From Mesorhizobium sp. CA14 (GTDB lineage: Bacteria; Pseudomonadota; Alphaproteobacteria; Rhizobiales; Rhizobiaceae): 64,000 bases of DNA. The stretch is from the NCBI RefSeq assembly GCF_020165195.1, contig NZ_JAIUHR010000001.1:62001-126000 (forward strand). Reading direction: 5' to 3'. Numbering within the stretch: position 1 is the first letter of the stretch; each line of letters starts with the position of its first letter. The notes beneath the pieces are model-generated. The model had not been told where the DNA came from, made no database searches, and saw only the letters and a list, made by a program, of their open reading frames with translations. Shown here piece by piece: positions 36,569 through 45,107 of the stretch. Both the position numbers and the translations under genes were made by a program.

Positions 36569-37756
36569 ATGAGTTCCCACGACGTCGTCATCACCGGGAT
36601 TGGCCTTGTCTCTTCATTGGGAGAAGGTCCCGACGCGCATTGGCAAAAGCTGACACAGCCCGGTTTCCAGCCGGTGCTCGAGGCAGAGCGCTTCGCGCCC
36701 TATACCATCCATCCCCTGCCCGAGATCGACTGGAACCTGCAGATCGCCAAGCGCGGCGACCAGCGCCAGATGGAAACCTGGCAGCGGCTCGGCACCTATG
36801 CTGCCGGCCTGGCGCTGGACGACGCCGGCATCAAGGGCAATGACGAGCTCTGCACCACCATGGACATGGTGGTGGCGGCCGGCGGCGGCGAGCGCGACGA
36901 AGCCGTCGATGCTGTGATCCTTGCGGCCTCCGAGAGCCGCAACGACCGCGACGTGCTGCTCAACGAGAAGCTGACGACGGAACTGCGGCCGACGTTGTTC
37001 CTGGCCCAGCTCTCCAACCTGCTCGCCGGCAACATCTCGATCGTCCACAAGGTCACCGGTTCCTCCCGCACCTTCATGGGCGAGGAGGGCGCCGGCGTCT
37101 CGGCCGTCGAGACGGCGGCCGCGCGCATCCGCTCGGGACAGTCGACCCATGTTCTGGTCGGCGGCGCCTTTCAGACCGAGCATTCCGACATGCTGCTCGG
37201 CTACGAGCTTGCCGGCTACCTGCATCGCGGCCCGTGGAAACCGGTCTGGCAGCGCCAGGGCTCAGAAGGCGGCGGCGTGGTCACGGGCTCCGGTGGCGCT
37301 TTCTTGGTGCTCGAACAGCGCGAACACGCAAAAAACCGCGGCCGCAAGATCTACGCCGAGCTTGGCCCCGTCGTCTCCGGCCGCGCCAGGCGCCGGCAAG
37401 GCGAGTTGAATTCGGAGATTGCTGCGCTGTTGAAGCAGGCCAACCTTCCCGACGGCGACCTGCTCACGATTTCCGCCGCGTCCGGCGGCCATGCCGCCAC
37501 GGCAGCCGAAAAGGCGGTGCTCGACGCCAACCCGGCTTTGGCCGTGCGAGCCTTTTCGACGCTGACCGGCCATATGAAGGAAGCGCAATTCCCCTTTGCG
37601 GTTGCGCTCGCTGCAATGGCCGTCGACCGCGGCGCCGGCTATCCTGTCTTCGATGCCACAGTGGAGCGCCCATTCGAAGGCGCCCCCAATTCCGTCCTTG
37701 CAACCGCGATCGGCTATCACCAATTCGAGGGCTTGGGGCTGGTTAAAGCCGCTTAG
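36569..37756 (+). CDS. Beta-ketoacyl-ACP synthase-like protein without the active-site Cys (FabF2XL)
   Basis: A 395-residue thiolase-fold protein, start chosen at the family-like MSSHDVVITGIGLVSSLGEG; ATG 36527 is repeat-derived. The nucleophile region reads IVHKVTGSSRTFMGEE (158-172), with no cysteine where FabF has TACSSG. A later GH motif is kept (TLTGHMKEAQ). It is thus probably the non-condensing partner of FabF1XL, comparable to a chain-length factor. It sits between acpXL and fabF1 as in Rhizobium leguminosarum, but no fabZXL gene lies between acpXL and it. Confidence 0.86.
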   Translation: MSSHDVVITGIGLVSSLGEGPDAHWQKLTQPGFQPVLEAERFAPYTIHPLPEIDWNLQIAKRGDQRQMETWQRLGTYAAGLALDDAGIKGNDELCTTMDMVVAAGGGERDEAVDAVILAASESRNDRDVLLNEKLTTELRPTLFLAQLSNLLAGNISIVHKVTGSSRTFMGEEGAGVSAVETAAARIRSGQSTHVLVGGAFQTEHSDMLLGYELAGYLHRGPWKPVWQRQGSEGGGVVTGSGGAFLVLEQREHAKNRGRKIYAELGPVVSGRARRRQGELNSEIAALLKQANLPDGDLLTISAASGGHAATAAEKAVLDANPALAVRAFSTLTGHMKEAQFPFAVALAAMAVDRGAGYPVFDATVERPFEGAPNSVLATAIGYHQFEGLGLVKAA

Positions 37757-37767
37757 ATCGGTTTTTC

Positions 37768-37811
37768 GCAATTCCGGGCGGAAAACCGCTGCACATTTTT
37801 CCTGGAATTGC
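37768..37811. repeat. Palindromic repeat family A (copy 3, reverse orientation)
   Basis: GCAATTCCGGGCGGAAAACC and TTTTTCCTGGAATTGC are the reverse form of the element at 8070. It fills most of the 78-base gap between the two ketoacyl synthase genes, and its end supplies an in-frame TTG (37808) upstream of fabF1. Confidence 0.78.
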
Positions 37812-37834
37812 TGGATAACGAGGCAGACAAAAGC

Positions 37835-39106
37835 ATGGCCAATCTTCGCGATCACATGGGCAGGCCGATCGTCGCCGTTACCGGCATCGGCGTGGTGACC
37901 TCGCTCGGCATCGGCAAGGCCGACAATTGGGCGGCGCTGACCTCAGGCAAATCCGGCATCCATCCGATCACCCGCTTTCCGGTCGACCACCTCAACACCC
38001 GCATTTCCGGAATGGTCGACTTCCTGCCCTCGAGTTCGAAGGGCGCGAGCCACCTCACTTACGAACTGGCCGAGACGGCGGCCCACGAGGCCGTCTCGGA
38101 AGCAGGTCTCGATTCCGGCGATTTCGGCGGCCCGCTGTTCCTGGCCTCGCCGCCGGTCGAGCTCGACTGGGCCGACCGCTTCTCGCTCTATAATTCCGAC
38201 AAGCAGGAGGCAGGCGCCGAAAGGTTGCTGCGCGTGGCGCGCGGGCTGAAGGAACTGGATGTCTTCGAGACCACGCAGTTCGGCTCGATCGCCGACCGAC
38301 TGGCCGACCGCTTCGGCACGCGTGGCCTGCCGATCACTTTGTCCACCGCCTGCGCCTCGGGCGCCACCGCCATCCAGCTCGGGGTCGAGGCGATCCGGCG
38401 CGGCGAGTGCGACAAGGCGCTGTCGATCGGCGCCGACGGCTCGGCCACCGCCGAAGCGCTGATCCGTTTCTCGCTGCTCTCGGCGCTGTCCACCCACAAC
38501 GATATCCCCGAGAAGGCCTCAAAGCCCTTCTCCAAGGACCGCGACGGCTTCGTGCTGGCCGAAGGCTCCGGCGCGCTGGTGCTGGAATCGCTGGAAGCCG
38601 CCGTTGCGCGCGGCGCGACGATCCTCGGCATCCTGCGCGGCTGCGGCGAGAAAGCCGACGACTTCCACCGCACCCGCTCCAAGCCCGACGGCTCGCCGGC
38701 GATCGCGGCGGTGCGCGCCGCCCTTGCCGATGCGGGCCTTGGCGAAGACGAGATCGACTACGTCAATGCGCACGGCACCTCGACGCCCGAGAACGACAAG
38801 ATGGAGCACCTGTCGCTGTCCACCGTCTTCGGCGAGCGCATCGGCTCGATGCCGATCTCGTCGAACAAGTCGATGATCGGCCACACGCTGTCGGCCGCCG
38901 GCGCGGTGGAGGCCGCCTTCTCGCTGATGACCATGCGCGAAAGCGTCATCCCGCCGACCATCAATTACGACAATCCCGATCCGGCTATTGTCCTCGACGT
39001 CGTCCCGAACAAGAAGCGCGACGCCGAGGTCGGCACGGTTTTGTCGAACTCCTTCGGCTTCGGCGGCCAGAACACCTGCCTTGTCATGGCGCGGGAACCG
39101 GTCTAA
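37835..39106 (+). CDS. Beta-ketoacyl-ACP synthase II for very-long-chain acyl synthesis (FabF1XL)
   Basis: A 423-residue condensing enzyme with a full catalytic triad: C173 in STACASGA, H313 in NAHGTSTPEND and H350 in SMIGHTLSAAG. It extends acyl-AcpXL to the C26-C28 lipid A substituent, probably with the Cys-less neighbour. ATG 37835 follows the repeat, with only a weak GAGG nearby. The next gene, adh, is reached across two more palindromes. Confidence 0.92.
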   Translation: MANLRDHMGRPIVAVTGIGVVTSLGIGKADNWAALTSGKSGIHPITRFPVDHLNTRISGMVDFLPSSSKGASHLTYELAETAAHEAVSEAGLDSGDFGGPLFLASPPVELDWADRFSLYNSDKQEAGAERLLRVARGLKELDVFETTQFGSIADRLADRFGTRGLPITLSTACASGATAIQLGVEAIRRGECDKALSIGADGSATAEALIRFSLLSALSTHNDIPEKASKPFSKDRDGFVLAEGSGALVLESLEAAVARGATILGILRGCGEKADDFHRTRSKPDGSPAIAAVRAALADAGLGEDEIDYVNAHGTSTPENDKMEHLSLSTVFGERIGSMPISSNKSMIGHTLSAAGAVEAAFSLMTMRESVIPPTINYDNPDPAIVLDVVPNKKRDAEVGTVLSNSFGFGGQNTCLVMAREPV

Positions 39107-39122
39107 GCGGATTTTTTCCGCA

Positions 39123-39201
39123 ATGCATGTCGCGCAAAAGTGAAATCGGTTTTGCGACAACGATATGCATAACAAAGACACTAAAGCGCATCGCGCTTTA
39201 G
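39123..39201. repeat. Palindromic repeats: family B (copy 2) and a GCGC-hairpin
   Basis: ATGCATGTCGCGCAAAAGTG...GCGACAACGATATGCAT (39123-39170) is a second family B copy. It is followed by the perfect hairpin CTAAAGCGC-ATC-GCGCTTTAG (39181-39201). Together they fill the 114-base gap inside the acpXL cluster. Confidence 0.75.
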
Positions 39202-39220
39202 AACCGAACTGACAGGCCCG

Positions 39221-40249
39221 ATGCGCGCATTGCAACTTATCGAGGACCGCCGTCTGGAAACGGTGGACCTGCCGCCTCCCCCGCCGCCTTCGCTGGGCGA
39301 AGTGACACTCCGCATCAAGGCGGTGGCGCTCAACCATATCGATGTCTGGGGCTGGCGCGGCATGGCCTTCGCCAAGCGCAAGCTGCCGCTGGTCGTCGGC
39401 GCCGAAGCCGCCGGCGAGGTCGAGGCGGTCGGCCCCGGCGTCTCCAGCCTGCAGCCCGGACAATTGGTCTCGATCTATGGCGCGCGCACCTGCGGGCTGT
39501 GCCGCGCCTGCCGCGAAGGCCGCGACAATCTCTGCGAGCATGTCTCCGGCGTGCACGGCTTCCATCTCGACGGCTTCGCCCAGGAAAAGATCACCCTGCC
39601 GGCGCGGCTCCTGGTGCCGGCTCCTCCCGGCGTCACCGAGATCGGCGCCGCGGTCGCGCCCGTCACCTTCGGAACGGTCGAGCACATGCTGTTCGACAAC
39701 GCGAAGCTGGAACCCGGCGAAACCATCCTCGTCCATGCCGGCGGCTCCGGCATCGGCACGGCCGCCATCCAGTTGGCCAAGAAGATGGGATGTACGGTCA
39801 TCACCACGGTCGGCTCGAACGACAAGATCGACAAGGCCAAGGCGCTTGGCGCCGACCACGTCATCAACTACCGCGAGGACCGTTTTGAAGGCGTCGTGCG
39901 CAAGCTGACGAAGAAGAAAGGCGTCGACGTCGTCTTCGAGCATGTCGGCGCCGACACATTCGCCGGCTCGATGCTGTGCTTGAAGCGCGGCGGCCGCCTC
40001 GTCACCTGCGGCTCGACCTCGGGCGTGTCGACGCAGGTCAACCTGATGCAGCTCTTCCAGCAGCAGCTGAAGCTGCTCGGCTCTTTCGGCTGCCGCATGG
40101 AGAACATGGCCAATGCCATGCAGAAGATGGCCGCCGGCCTCGTCGTCCCCGTCATCGATACCGAAGTCGGCTTCGACGACATCGATGCCGCGCTGAAGCG
40201 CATGGAAGGCCGCGACGTCTTCGGCAAGATCATCCTGCGCGTTTCCTAA
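39221..40249 (+). CDS. Zinc-type alcohol dehydrogenase/enoyl reductase in the acpXL cluster
   Basis: A 342-residue medium-chain dehydrogenase/reductase. GAEAAGEVEAVGPGV is the GroES-like core, CGLCRACREGRDNLC holds the structural-zinc cysteines, and HAGGSGIGTAAIQLAKKMG is the NADPH site. Its place between fabF1 and lpxXL matches adh2XL of rhizobia, so it probably helps make the very-long-chain hydroxy acid; the exact step is not established. ATG 39221 is family-like. Confidence 0.87.
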   Translation: MRALQLIEDRRLETVDLPPPPPPSLGEVTLRIKAVALNHIDVWGWRGMAFAKRKLPLVVGAEAAGEVEAVGPGVSSLQPGQLVSIYGARTCGLCRACREGRDNLCEHVSGVHGFHLDGFAQEKITLPARLLVPAPPGVTEIGAAVAPVTFGTVEHMLFDNAKLEPGETILVHAGGSGIGTAAIQLAKKMGCTVITTVGSNDKIDKAKALGADHVINYREDRFEGVVRKLTKKKGVDVVFEHVGADTFAGSMLCLKRGGRLVTCGSTSGVSTQVNLMQLFQQQLKLLGSFGCRMENMANAMQKMAAGLVVPVIDTEVGFDDIDAALKRMEGRDVFGKIILRVS

Positions 40250-40269
40250 AGCAGTTCCAGGACAGGCGG

Positions 40270-41262
40270 ATGGTCGGCACGGTGTTCAGGAAAGCCCGCC
40301 GGGACTTCATGTTCCGCTACGGGCGGCGGCTGCGCCGGCTGGAGCACTGGCTGGTCGCCAAGCTCGCTATCGTCTTGCTCTCGCTGCTGCGCCTGTTGCC
40401 GCCGGACAGCGCGCTCAACTTCGCCGACCGCGTCGCCCGCCGGGTCGGTCCGCTGGTCGGGCGCCACCGCGTTGCGGTCAACAATCTGCGCCTTGCCTAT
40501 CCGCAAAAGAGCGACGCCGAGATCGAAGCCATCGCGCGAGACATGTGGGGCAACATGGCCCGCCTCGCGGCCGAATACATCTTCCTCGACGCGCTGTTCG
40601 ACTTCGATCCGAACGCTTCGAAGCCGGGCCGGGTCGAGGTGCGCGGCGTCGAGCATTTCCTTGAGATCGCCGGCGAGAAGAAGCCGCACATCCTGTTCAC
40701 CGGCCATCTCGGCAATTTCGAGCTGCTGCCGGTGGCCGCCGCCACCTTCGGCATGAACATCACGGCGCTGTTCCGTCCGCCGAACAACCCTTATCTCGCC
40801 GACTACATCCACTCGACGCGCCGCTCCTCCATGGGCGCGCTGCTGCCCTCCGCCGCCGGAGCGTCCTTCGCCCTTGCCGCCATCCTGGAAAAGGGCGGCA
40901 ATATCGGCGTGCTGGTCGATCAGAAATTCTCGGGCGGCGTGGACACGGCTTTCTTCGGCCGTTCATGCCAGAGCAATCCGATGCTCGGCATGCTCGCCCG
41001 CCACTATGACTGCGATGTCTACCCCGCCCGTTGCATCAGGCTGCCGGGCAACCGCTTCCGTCTGGAAATCGAGAACAAGCTGGCGTTGCCGCGCACCAGT
41101 GACGGCAGCGTCGACGTCGATGCCGCCACCCAGCTTCTCACCGACGTGGTCGAGCGATGGGTGCGTGAAGATCCTGGCCAGTGGATGTGGTTCCACAAGC
41201 GCTGGGAAATCAGCGGCCGCCGCCGCAAGCGCGCAAAGGCGAAGGCGACAGCCGGCGAGTAA
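40270..41262 (+). CDS. lpxXL: Lipid A very-long-chain acyltransferase LpxXL
   Basis: A 330-residue lysophospholipid-acyltransferase-fold enzyme, anchored by an N-terminal hydrophobic segment (about 29-44). The catalytic HX4E motif is H146 to E151 in TGHLGNFELL. It transfers the AcpXL-bound chain to lipid A at the inner membrane. AGGACAGGCGG before ATG 40270 overlaps a truncated family A repeat (from 40250). It is last in the acpXL cluster and converges with an L,D-transpeptidase gene. Confidence 0.9.
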   Translation: MVGTVFRKARRDFMFRYGRRLRRLEHWLVAKLAIVLLSLLRLLPPDSALNFADRVARRVGPLVGRHRVAVNNLRLAYPQKSDAEIEAIARDMWGNMARLAAEYIFLDALFDFDPNASKPGRVEVRGVEHFLEIAGEKKPHILFTGHLGNFELLPVAAATFGMNITALFRPPNNPYLADYIHSTRRSSMGALLPSAAGASFALAAILEKGGNIGVLVDQKFSGGVDTAFFGRSCQSNPMLGMLARHYDCDVYPARCIRLPGNRFRLEIENKLALPRTSDGSVDVDAATQLLTDVVERWVREDPGQWMWFHKRWEISGRRRKRAKAKATAGE

Positions 41263-41283
41263 TCGGTCGCTCCGCCGCCCCGA

Positions 41284-41715
41284 TCAGTTGGTGACGACGA
41301 TCCGCGTGTTACCGAAGCCGACTTCCTTAACCATCGTGTAGAAGGTCGCGGCGTTGGCCGGATGCAGGCGCACGCAGCCATGCGAGGCCGGGCGCCCGAG
41401 ATTTCTCACCGATCCGGTGCCGTGAATGGCGTAGCCGCCGTGGAAGAACACCGAATAGGGCATCGGCGAGTCGTCGTATTTGCGCGAATACCACATCCGG
41501 GCGGTCCATTGCGGCCGGTAGCTGCCGCGCGGCGTGAAATAGCCCTTGCGCGCTGTCGACACGCTCCAGCGATAGACGACCTGGCCGTATTTGCTGACGG
41601 TCATGGTCTGCGACGAGACGTCGATATTGGCGACCAGCATGGCCGCCCGGCTTGCGATAGACATGCCGAACAACGCGGTTGCCAGCACAGTTGCCGTGAG
41701 AACGAACTTTTTCAT
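41284..41715 (-). CDS. L,D-transpeptidase (YkuD family)
   Basis: A 143-residue exported enzyme with signal peptide MKKFVLTATVLATALFG...SRAA. The YkuD active site is complete: H98 in AIHGTGS and SHGCVRLHP with C114. It forms 3-3 peptidoglycan cross-links or attaches outer-membrane components. ATG 41715 follows AAGGGG. A 261-base spacer to the divergent M20 gene holds their promoters and nothing else I can name. Confidence 0.92.
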   Translation of the reverse strand: MKKFVLTATVLATALFGMSIASRAAMLVANIDVSSQTMTVSKYGQVVYRWSVSTARKGYFTPRGSYRPQWTARMWYSRKYDDSPMPYSVFFHGGYAIHGTGSVRNLGRPASHGCVRLHPANAATFYTMVKEVGFGNTRIVVTN

Positions 41716-41976
41716 GCGATCAAACCCCTTTTGATTGCCCCCTGCCATCCACGCGGTTTTCCATCTTTTTACCGGCAGGTGCGTTAAGTACCACACACTC
41801 ATTGACGAAACCGCCAATCCAATGCGGTGAATTTGAACGATTTTCCCGGTATAGTTGCCGCCGCGACACGCACCCTCTGAAGTTTAGGCGAGGGCGTTGG
41901 GCCATGCCTGGATCGTCCTGTGGCAATGAGTGACTGCTGCTTGCAAAAGCGCTGCGTTCCTTCTTCAATCCGCCGC

Positions 41977-43254
41977 ATGGATGAACGACTTCTCAAGGCA
42001 GTCGAGGACCGGGCCGACGACCTCGTTGCGCTGACCGCCGACCTGATCCGCTTCCCGACCGTCAACCCGCCAGGCGAGGCCTACCGGCCATGCGCCGAGT
42101 TTCTTGGCGCACGCCTGAAGAAACGCGGCTTCGAAACCGAATTCATCCGTGCCGAGGGCGCGCCGGGCGACAGCGACCGCTATCCGCGCGTCAATATCGT
42201 CGCCCGCTTCGACGGCCGCTCGCCCGGCCCTTGCGTGCATTTCAACTCACATATCGACGTGGTCGAGGCCGGCGATAGCTGGACGATCGATCCCTTTGCC
42301 GGCGTGGTGAAGGACGGCAGGGTCTACGGCCGCGGCGCCTGCGACATGAAGGGCGGCCTGGCAGCCTCGGTCATCGCCGCGGAAGCCTTCATGGCAACCT
42401 ATCCGGATTTCCCCGGCGCCATCGAGATATCGGGCACGGCGGACGAGGAATCGGGCGGTTTCGGCGGCGTCGCGCATCTGGCGACGCTCGGCTATTTCTC
42501 GAAGCCGAAGGTCGACCATGTCATCATCCCCGAGCCGCTGAACAAGGATCGCATCTGCCTTGGCCATCGCGGCGTCTGGTGGGCCGAGATCGAAACCAAG
42601 GGCGAGATCGCGCATGGCTCGATGCCGTTCCTCGGCGACAATGCGGTACGCCATATGGGTGCGGTCCTGCAGGCCTTCGAGGAGGAATTGTTCCCTGCGC
42701 TCGACCGCAAGATGACGCGCATGCCGGTGGTGCCGGAAGGCGCCCGGCGCTCGACCATGAACATCAATTCCGTCCATGGCGGCCAGACCGAGGACTTCCG
42801 GCCGGGGCTCCCCTCCCCCAACGTGCCAGATTCCTGCCGGCTCACCATCGACCGGCGTTTCCTGCTCGAAGAGGACATCGCCACCGTAAAAGCCGAAGTC
42901 ACCGGCATCCTCGACCGGCTGAAGCGCGAGCGCAAGAAATTCGACTACGAGATCCGCGACCTGATGGAGGTGTTGCCGCTGATGACCGAGCGCGACGCGC
43001 CGGTGGTGAAGGCTGTCGCCAAAGGCATCATGGAGGTGTTCGACCGCGAACCCGATTATGTGATCTCGCCGGGCACCTACGACCAGAAGCATGTCGCGCG
43101 CATCGGCCACCTCTACGACTGCATCGCCTATGGCCCTGGCATTCTCGACCTCGCCCACCGGCCGGACGAATGGGTCGGCATCGCCGACATGGTGGAATCG
43201 GCCAAGGTGATGGCGATTGGACTCAATGTGCTCTTGCGCGGTACATCCGGCTGA
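41977..43254 (+). CDS. M20-family metallopeptidase/deacylase (ArgE/DapE type)
   Basis: A 425-residue di-zinc hydrolase. Metal-binding segments are FNSHIDVVEAG, GRGACDMKGG and TADEESGG, with catalytic Glu in the last, and IIPEPLNKD. The dimerisation insert lies between about 190 and 310. It cleaves an N-acyl amino acid or short peptide. Its location directly before a peptide-type ABC importer suggests that it processes the imported substrate. Confidence 0.87.
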   Translation: MDERLLKAVEDRADDLVALTADLIRFPTVNPPGEAYRPCAEFLGARLKKRGFETEFIRAEGAPGDSDRYPRVNIVARFDGRSPGPCVHFNSHIDVVEAGDSWTIDPFAGVVKDGRVYGRGACDMKGGLAASVIAAEAFMATYPDFPGAIEISGTADEESGGFGGVAHLATLGYFSKPKVDHVIIPEPLNKDRICLGHRGVWWAEIETKGEIAHGSMPFLGDNAVRHMGAVLQAFEEELFPALDRKMTRMPVVPEGARRSTMNINSVHGGQTEDFRPGLPSPNVPDSCRLTIDRRFLLEEDIATVKAEVTGILDRLKRERKKFDYEIRDLMEVLPLMTERDAPVVKAVAKGIMEVFDREPDYVISPGTYDQKHVARIGHLYDCIAYGPGILDLAHRPDEWVGIADMVESAKVMAIGLNVLLRGTSG

Positions 43255-43369
43255 TGCGCAAAAACATTCCGCCTGGCGCCGCCCGGCAGCACGAAACGCA
43301 ATTTACTCGCGCGCGAAATCACGCTTCTATCCGCCAGCCTGAGCACGTTTGAGCAATGGGAGTTCAGCG

Positions 43370-44851
43370 ATGAAACTGTGGAAGACCATCCTGGCCGCGG
43401 CTGTGCTGTCGCTTGCCGCCGCCACGTCGGCCTTTGCCGCACGCACTGATCTCACGCTCGGCATCGTGCTCGAGCCACCGCATCTCGATCCGACCGCCGG
43501 CGCGGCCGCGGCGATCGGCGAAATTACCTATGCCAATGTTTTTGAAGGGCTGACGCGCATCGACGAAAAGGGCCAGGTTCAGCCCGCTCTCGCCGAAAGC
43601 TGGACCGTCTCCGACGACGGCAAGGTCTACGCGTTCAAGCTGCATTCCGGCGTGAAGTTCCACGATGGCTCGGCCTTCAGCGCCGACGACGTGAAATTCT
43701 CGCTGGACCGAGCACGCGCAAAGGATTCGCTCAACCCGCAAAAGCCGCTCTTTGCGCACATCACCGATGTCGCGACGGTCGATCCGGCGACGGTCAAGGT
43801 CACCCTGGACGGTCCGCAGGGCAATTTCCTCGACGACATGGGCCAGGTTGCGGCGGTGATCGTGGGGAAAGGATCGGCCGACGGCAACAAGGACAAGCCG
43901 ATCGGCACCGGTCCATTCAAGCTCGATCACTGGGCCAAGGGTTCCGAGATCACGCTCGTCAAGAATCCGGACTACTGGGGTACACCCGCCGCGCTCGACA
44001 AGGCGACATTCCGCATCGTTCCTGACGCCGCCGCGGCTGTCCCCGCCTTGCTCTCGGGCGATATCCAGGCTTTCGCCAACATGCCCGCACAGGACGCGCT
44101 CAGTCAGGTCCAGTCCGATCCACGCTTCAGCGTCGTGATCGGATCGACCGAGGGCGAGACCATCCTGTCGATCAACAACAAGAAGCCGCCCTTCGACAAG
44201 CTTGCTGTGCGGCAGGCGCTCGCCTCGGCGATTGATCGCAGTGCCATCATCGACGCGGCCTCGAACGGTCTTGGAAAGCCGATCGGCTCTCATTTTTCGC
44301 CAGGCGATGCGGGCTATGTCGATCTCACTGGAGTCTATCCGCACGACATCGACAAGGCCAAGCAGTATCTGAAGGAAGCGGGGCTGGAGAACGGCTTTTC
44401 GGCCACGATCAAGCTGCCGCCCGTACCCTACGCACGCGACGGCGGCCAGGTGATTCAGTCCCAACTGAAGGACATCGGGGTCAATCTGCAGATCATTCCC
44501 GTCGAATGGGCGGAGTGGCTGAGCCAGGTCTTCACCAACAAGGACTACGATCTTACGATTGTTTCTCATGTCGAGCCAAACGACATCGATATCTATTCGC
44601 GGCCCGGCTATTATTTTCAGTATGACAATCCGAAGTTCAACGATCTCATCAAGGAACTCGACACCACGGTCGACAAGGACAAGAGGCTGGAGCTGCTTGG
44701 GGAGGCGCAGAAGATTCTCGCGCACGACGTGCCCGCCGTCTACCTGTTCGAACTGCCCAAGATTGGCGTCTGGGACGCCAAGCTGCAGGGCATGTGGACG
44801 AACTGGCCGATCGAGGCGGATGATCTGACCAAGGTGAAATGGAGCGAGTGA
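43370..44851 (+). CDS. ABC transporter substrate-binding protein, peptide/nickel family 5
   Basis: A 493-residue periplasmic binder with signal peptide MKLWKTILAAAVLSLAAA...AFA. Cluster C motifs include EGLTRIDEKGQVQPALAESW, FHDGSAFSADDVKFSL and GTGPFKLDHW. GGGAG lies eight bases before ATG 43370. It belongs with the two permeases and fused ATPase downstream and the M20 hydrolase upstream; a 256-base repeat-containing gap separates it from the permease. A peptide or acylated amino compound is likely, but unproven. Confidence 0.92.
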   Translation: MKLWKTILAAAVLSLAAATSAFAARTDLTLGIVLEPPHLDPTAGAAAAIGEITYANVFEGLTRIDEKGQVQPALAESWTVSDDGKVYAFKLHSGVKFHDGSAFSADDVKFSLDRARAKDSLNPQKPLFAHITDVATVDPATVKVTLDGPQGNFLDDMGQVAAVIVGKGSADGNKDKPIGTGPFKLDHWAKGSEITLVKNPDYWGTPAALDKATFRIVPDAAAAVPALLSGDIQAFANMPAQDALSQVQSDPRFSVVIGSTEGETILSINNKKPPFDKLAVRQALASAIDRSAIIDAASNGLGKPIGSHFSPGDAGYVDLTGVYPHDIDKAKQYLKEAGLENGFSATIKLPPVPYARDGGQVIQSQLKDIGVNLQIIPVEWAEWLSQVFTNKDYDLTIVSHVEPNDIDIYSRPGYYFQYDNPKFNDLIKELDTTVDKDKRLELLGEAQKILAHDVPAVYLFELPKIGVWDAKLQGMWTNWPIEADDLTKVKWSE

Positions 44852-44887
44852 GGTCTGCCGGCTAAGGGCGAAACTTGCGCTCCGTCG

Positions 44888-45048
44888 CACCCCCCTCTGC
44901 CCTGCCGGGCATCTCCCCCGCAAGGGGGGAGATCGGCAGTTTCTGCCGCGGCGACAACCACGCGACGTTGGCGATTGGCGAAAGCCTGGATGAGAGCTCA
45001 ATCTCCCCCCTTGCGGGGGAGATGGCCGGCAGGCCAGAGGGGGGTGGG
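44888..45048. repeat. Large inverted repeat, family D
   Basis: CACCCCCCTCTGCCCTGCCG...CTCCCCCGCAAGGGGGGAGAT (44888-44933) is matched in reverse by ATCTCCCCCCTTGCGGGGGA...CAGGCCAGAGGGGGGTG (45001-45046). About 65 bases lie between. Each arm also folds on itself. Such elements are scattered in rhizobial genomes. It lies inside the ABC operon, after the binding-protein gene, and could lower downstream expression. Confidence 0.78.
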
Positions 45049-45107
45049 CGGGAACTCGACCTTCGCCCCGTTGGCGCTCTGGCCGAACCTGCGGTCTTTC
45101 ACCTCCC

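Noticed and set aside
44888..45048. Insertion sequence
   Set aside because: The inverted arms enclose only about 65 bases, and there is no transposase frame or target-site duplication visible.
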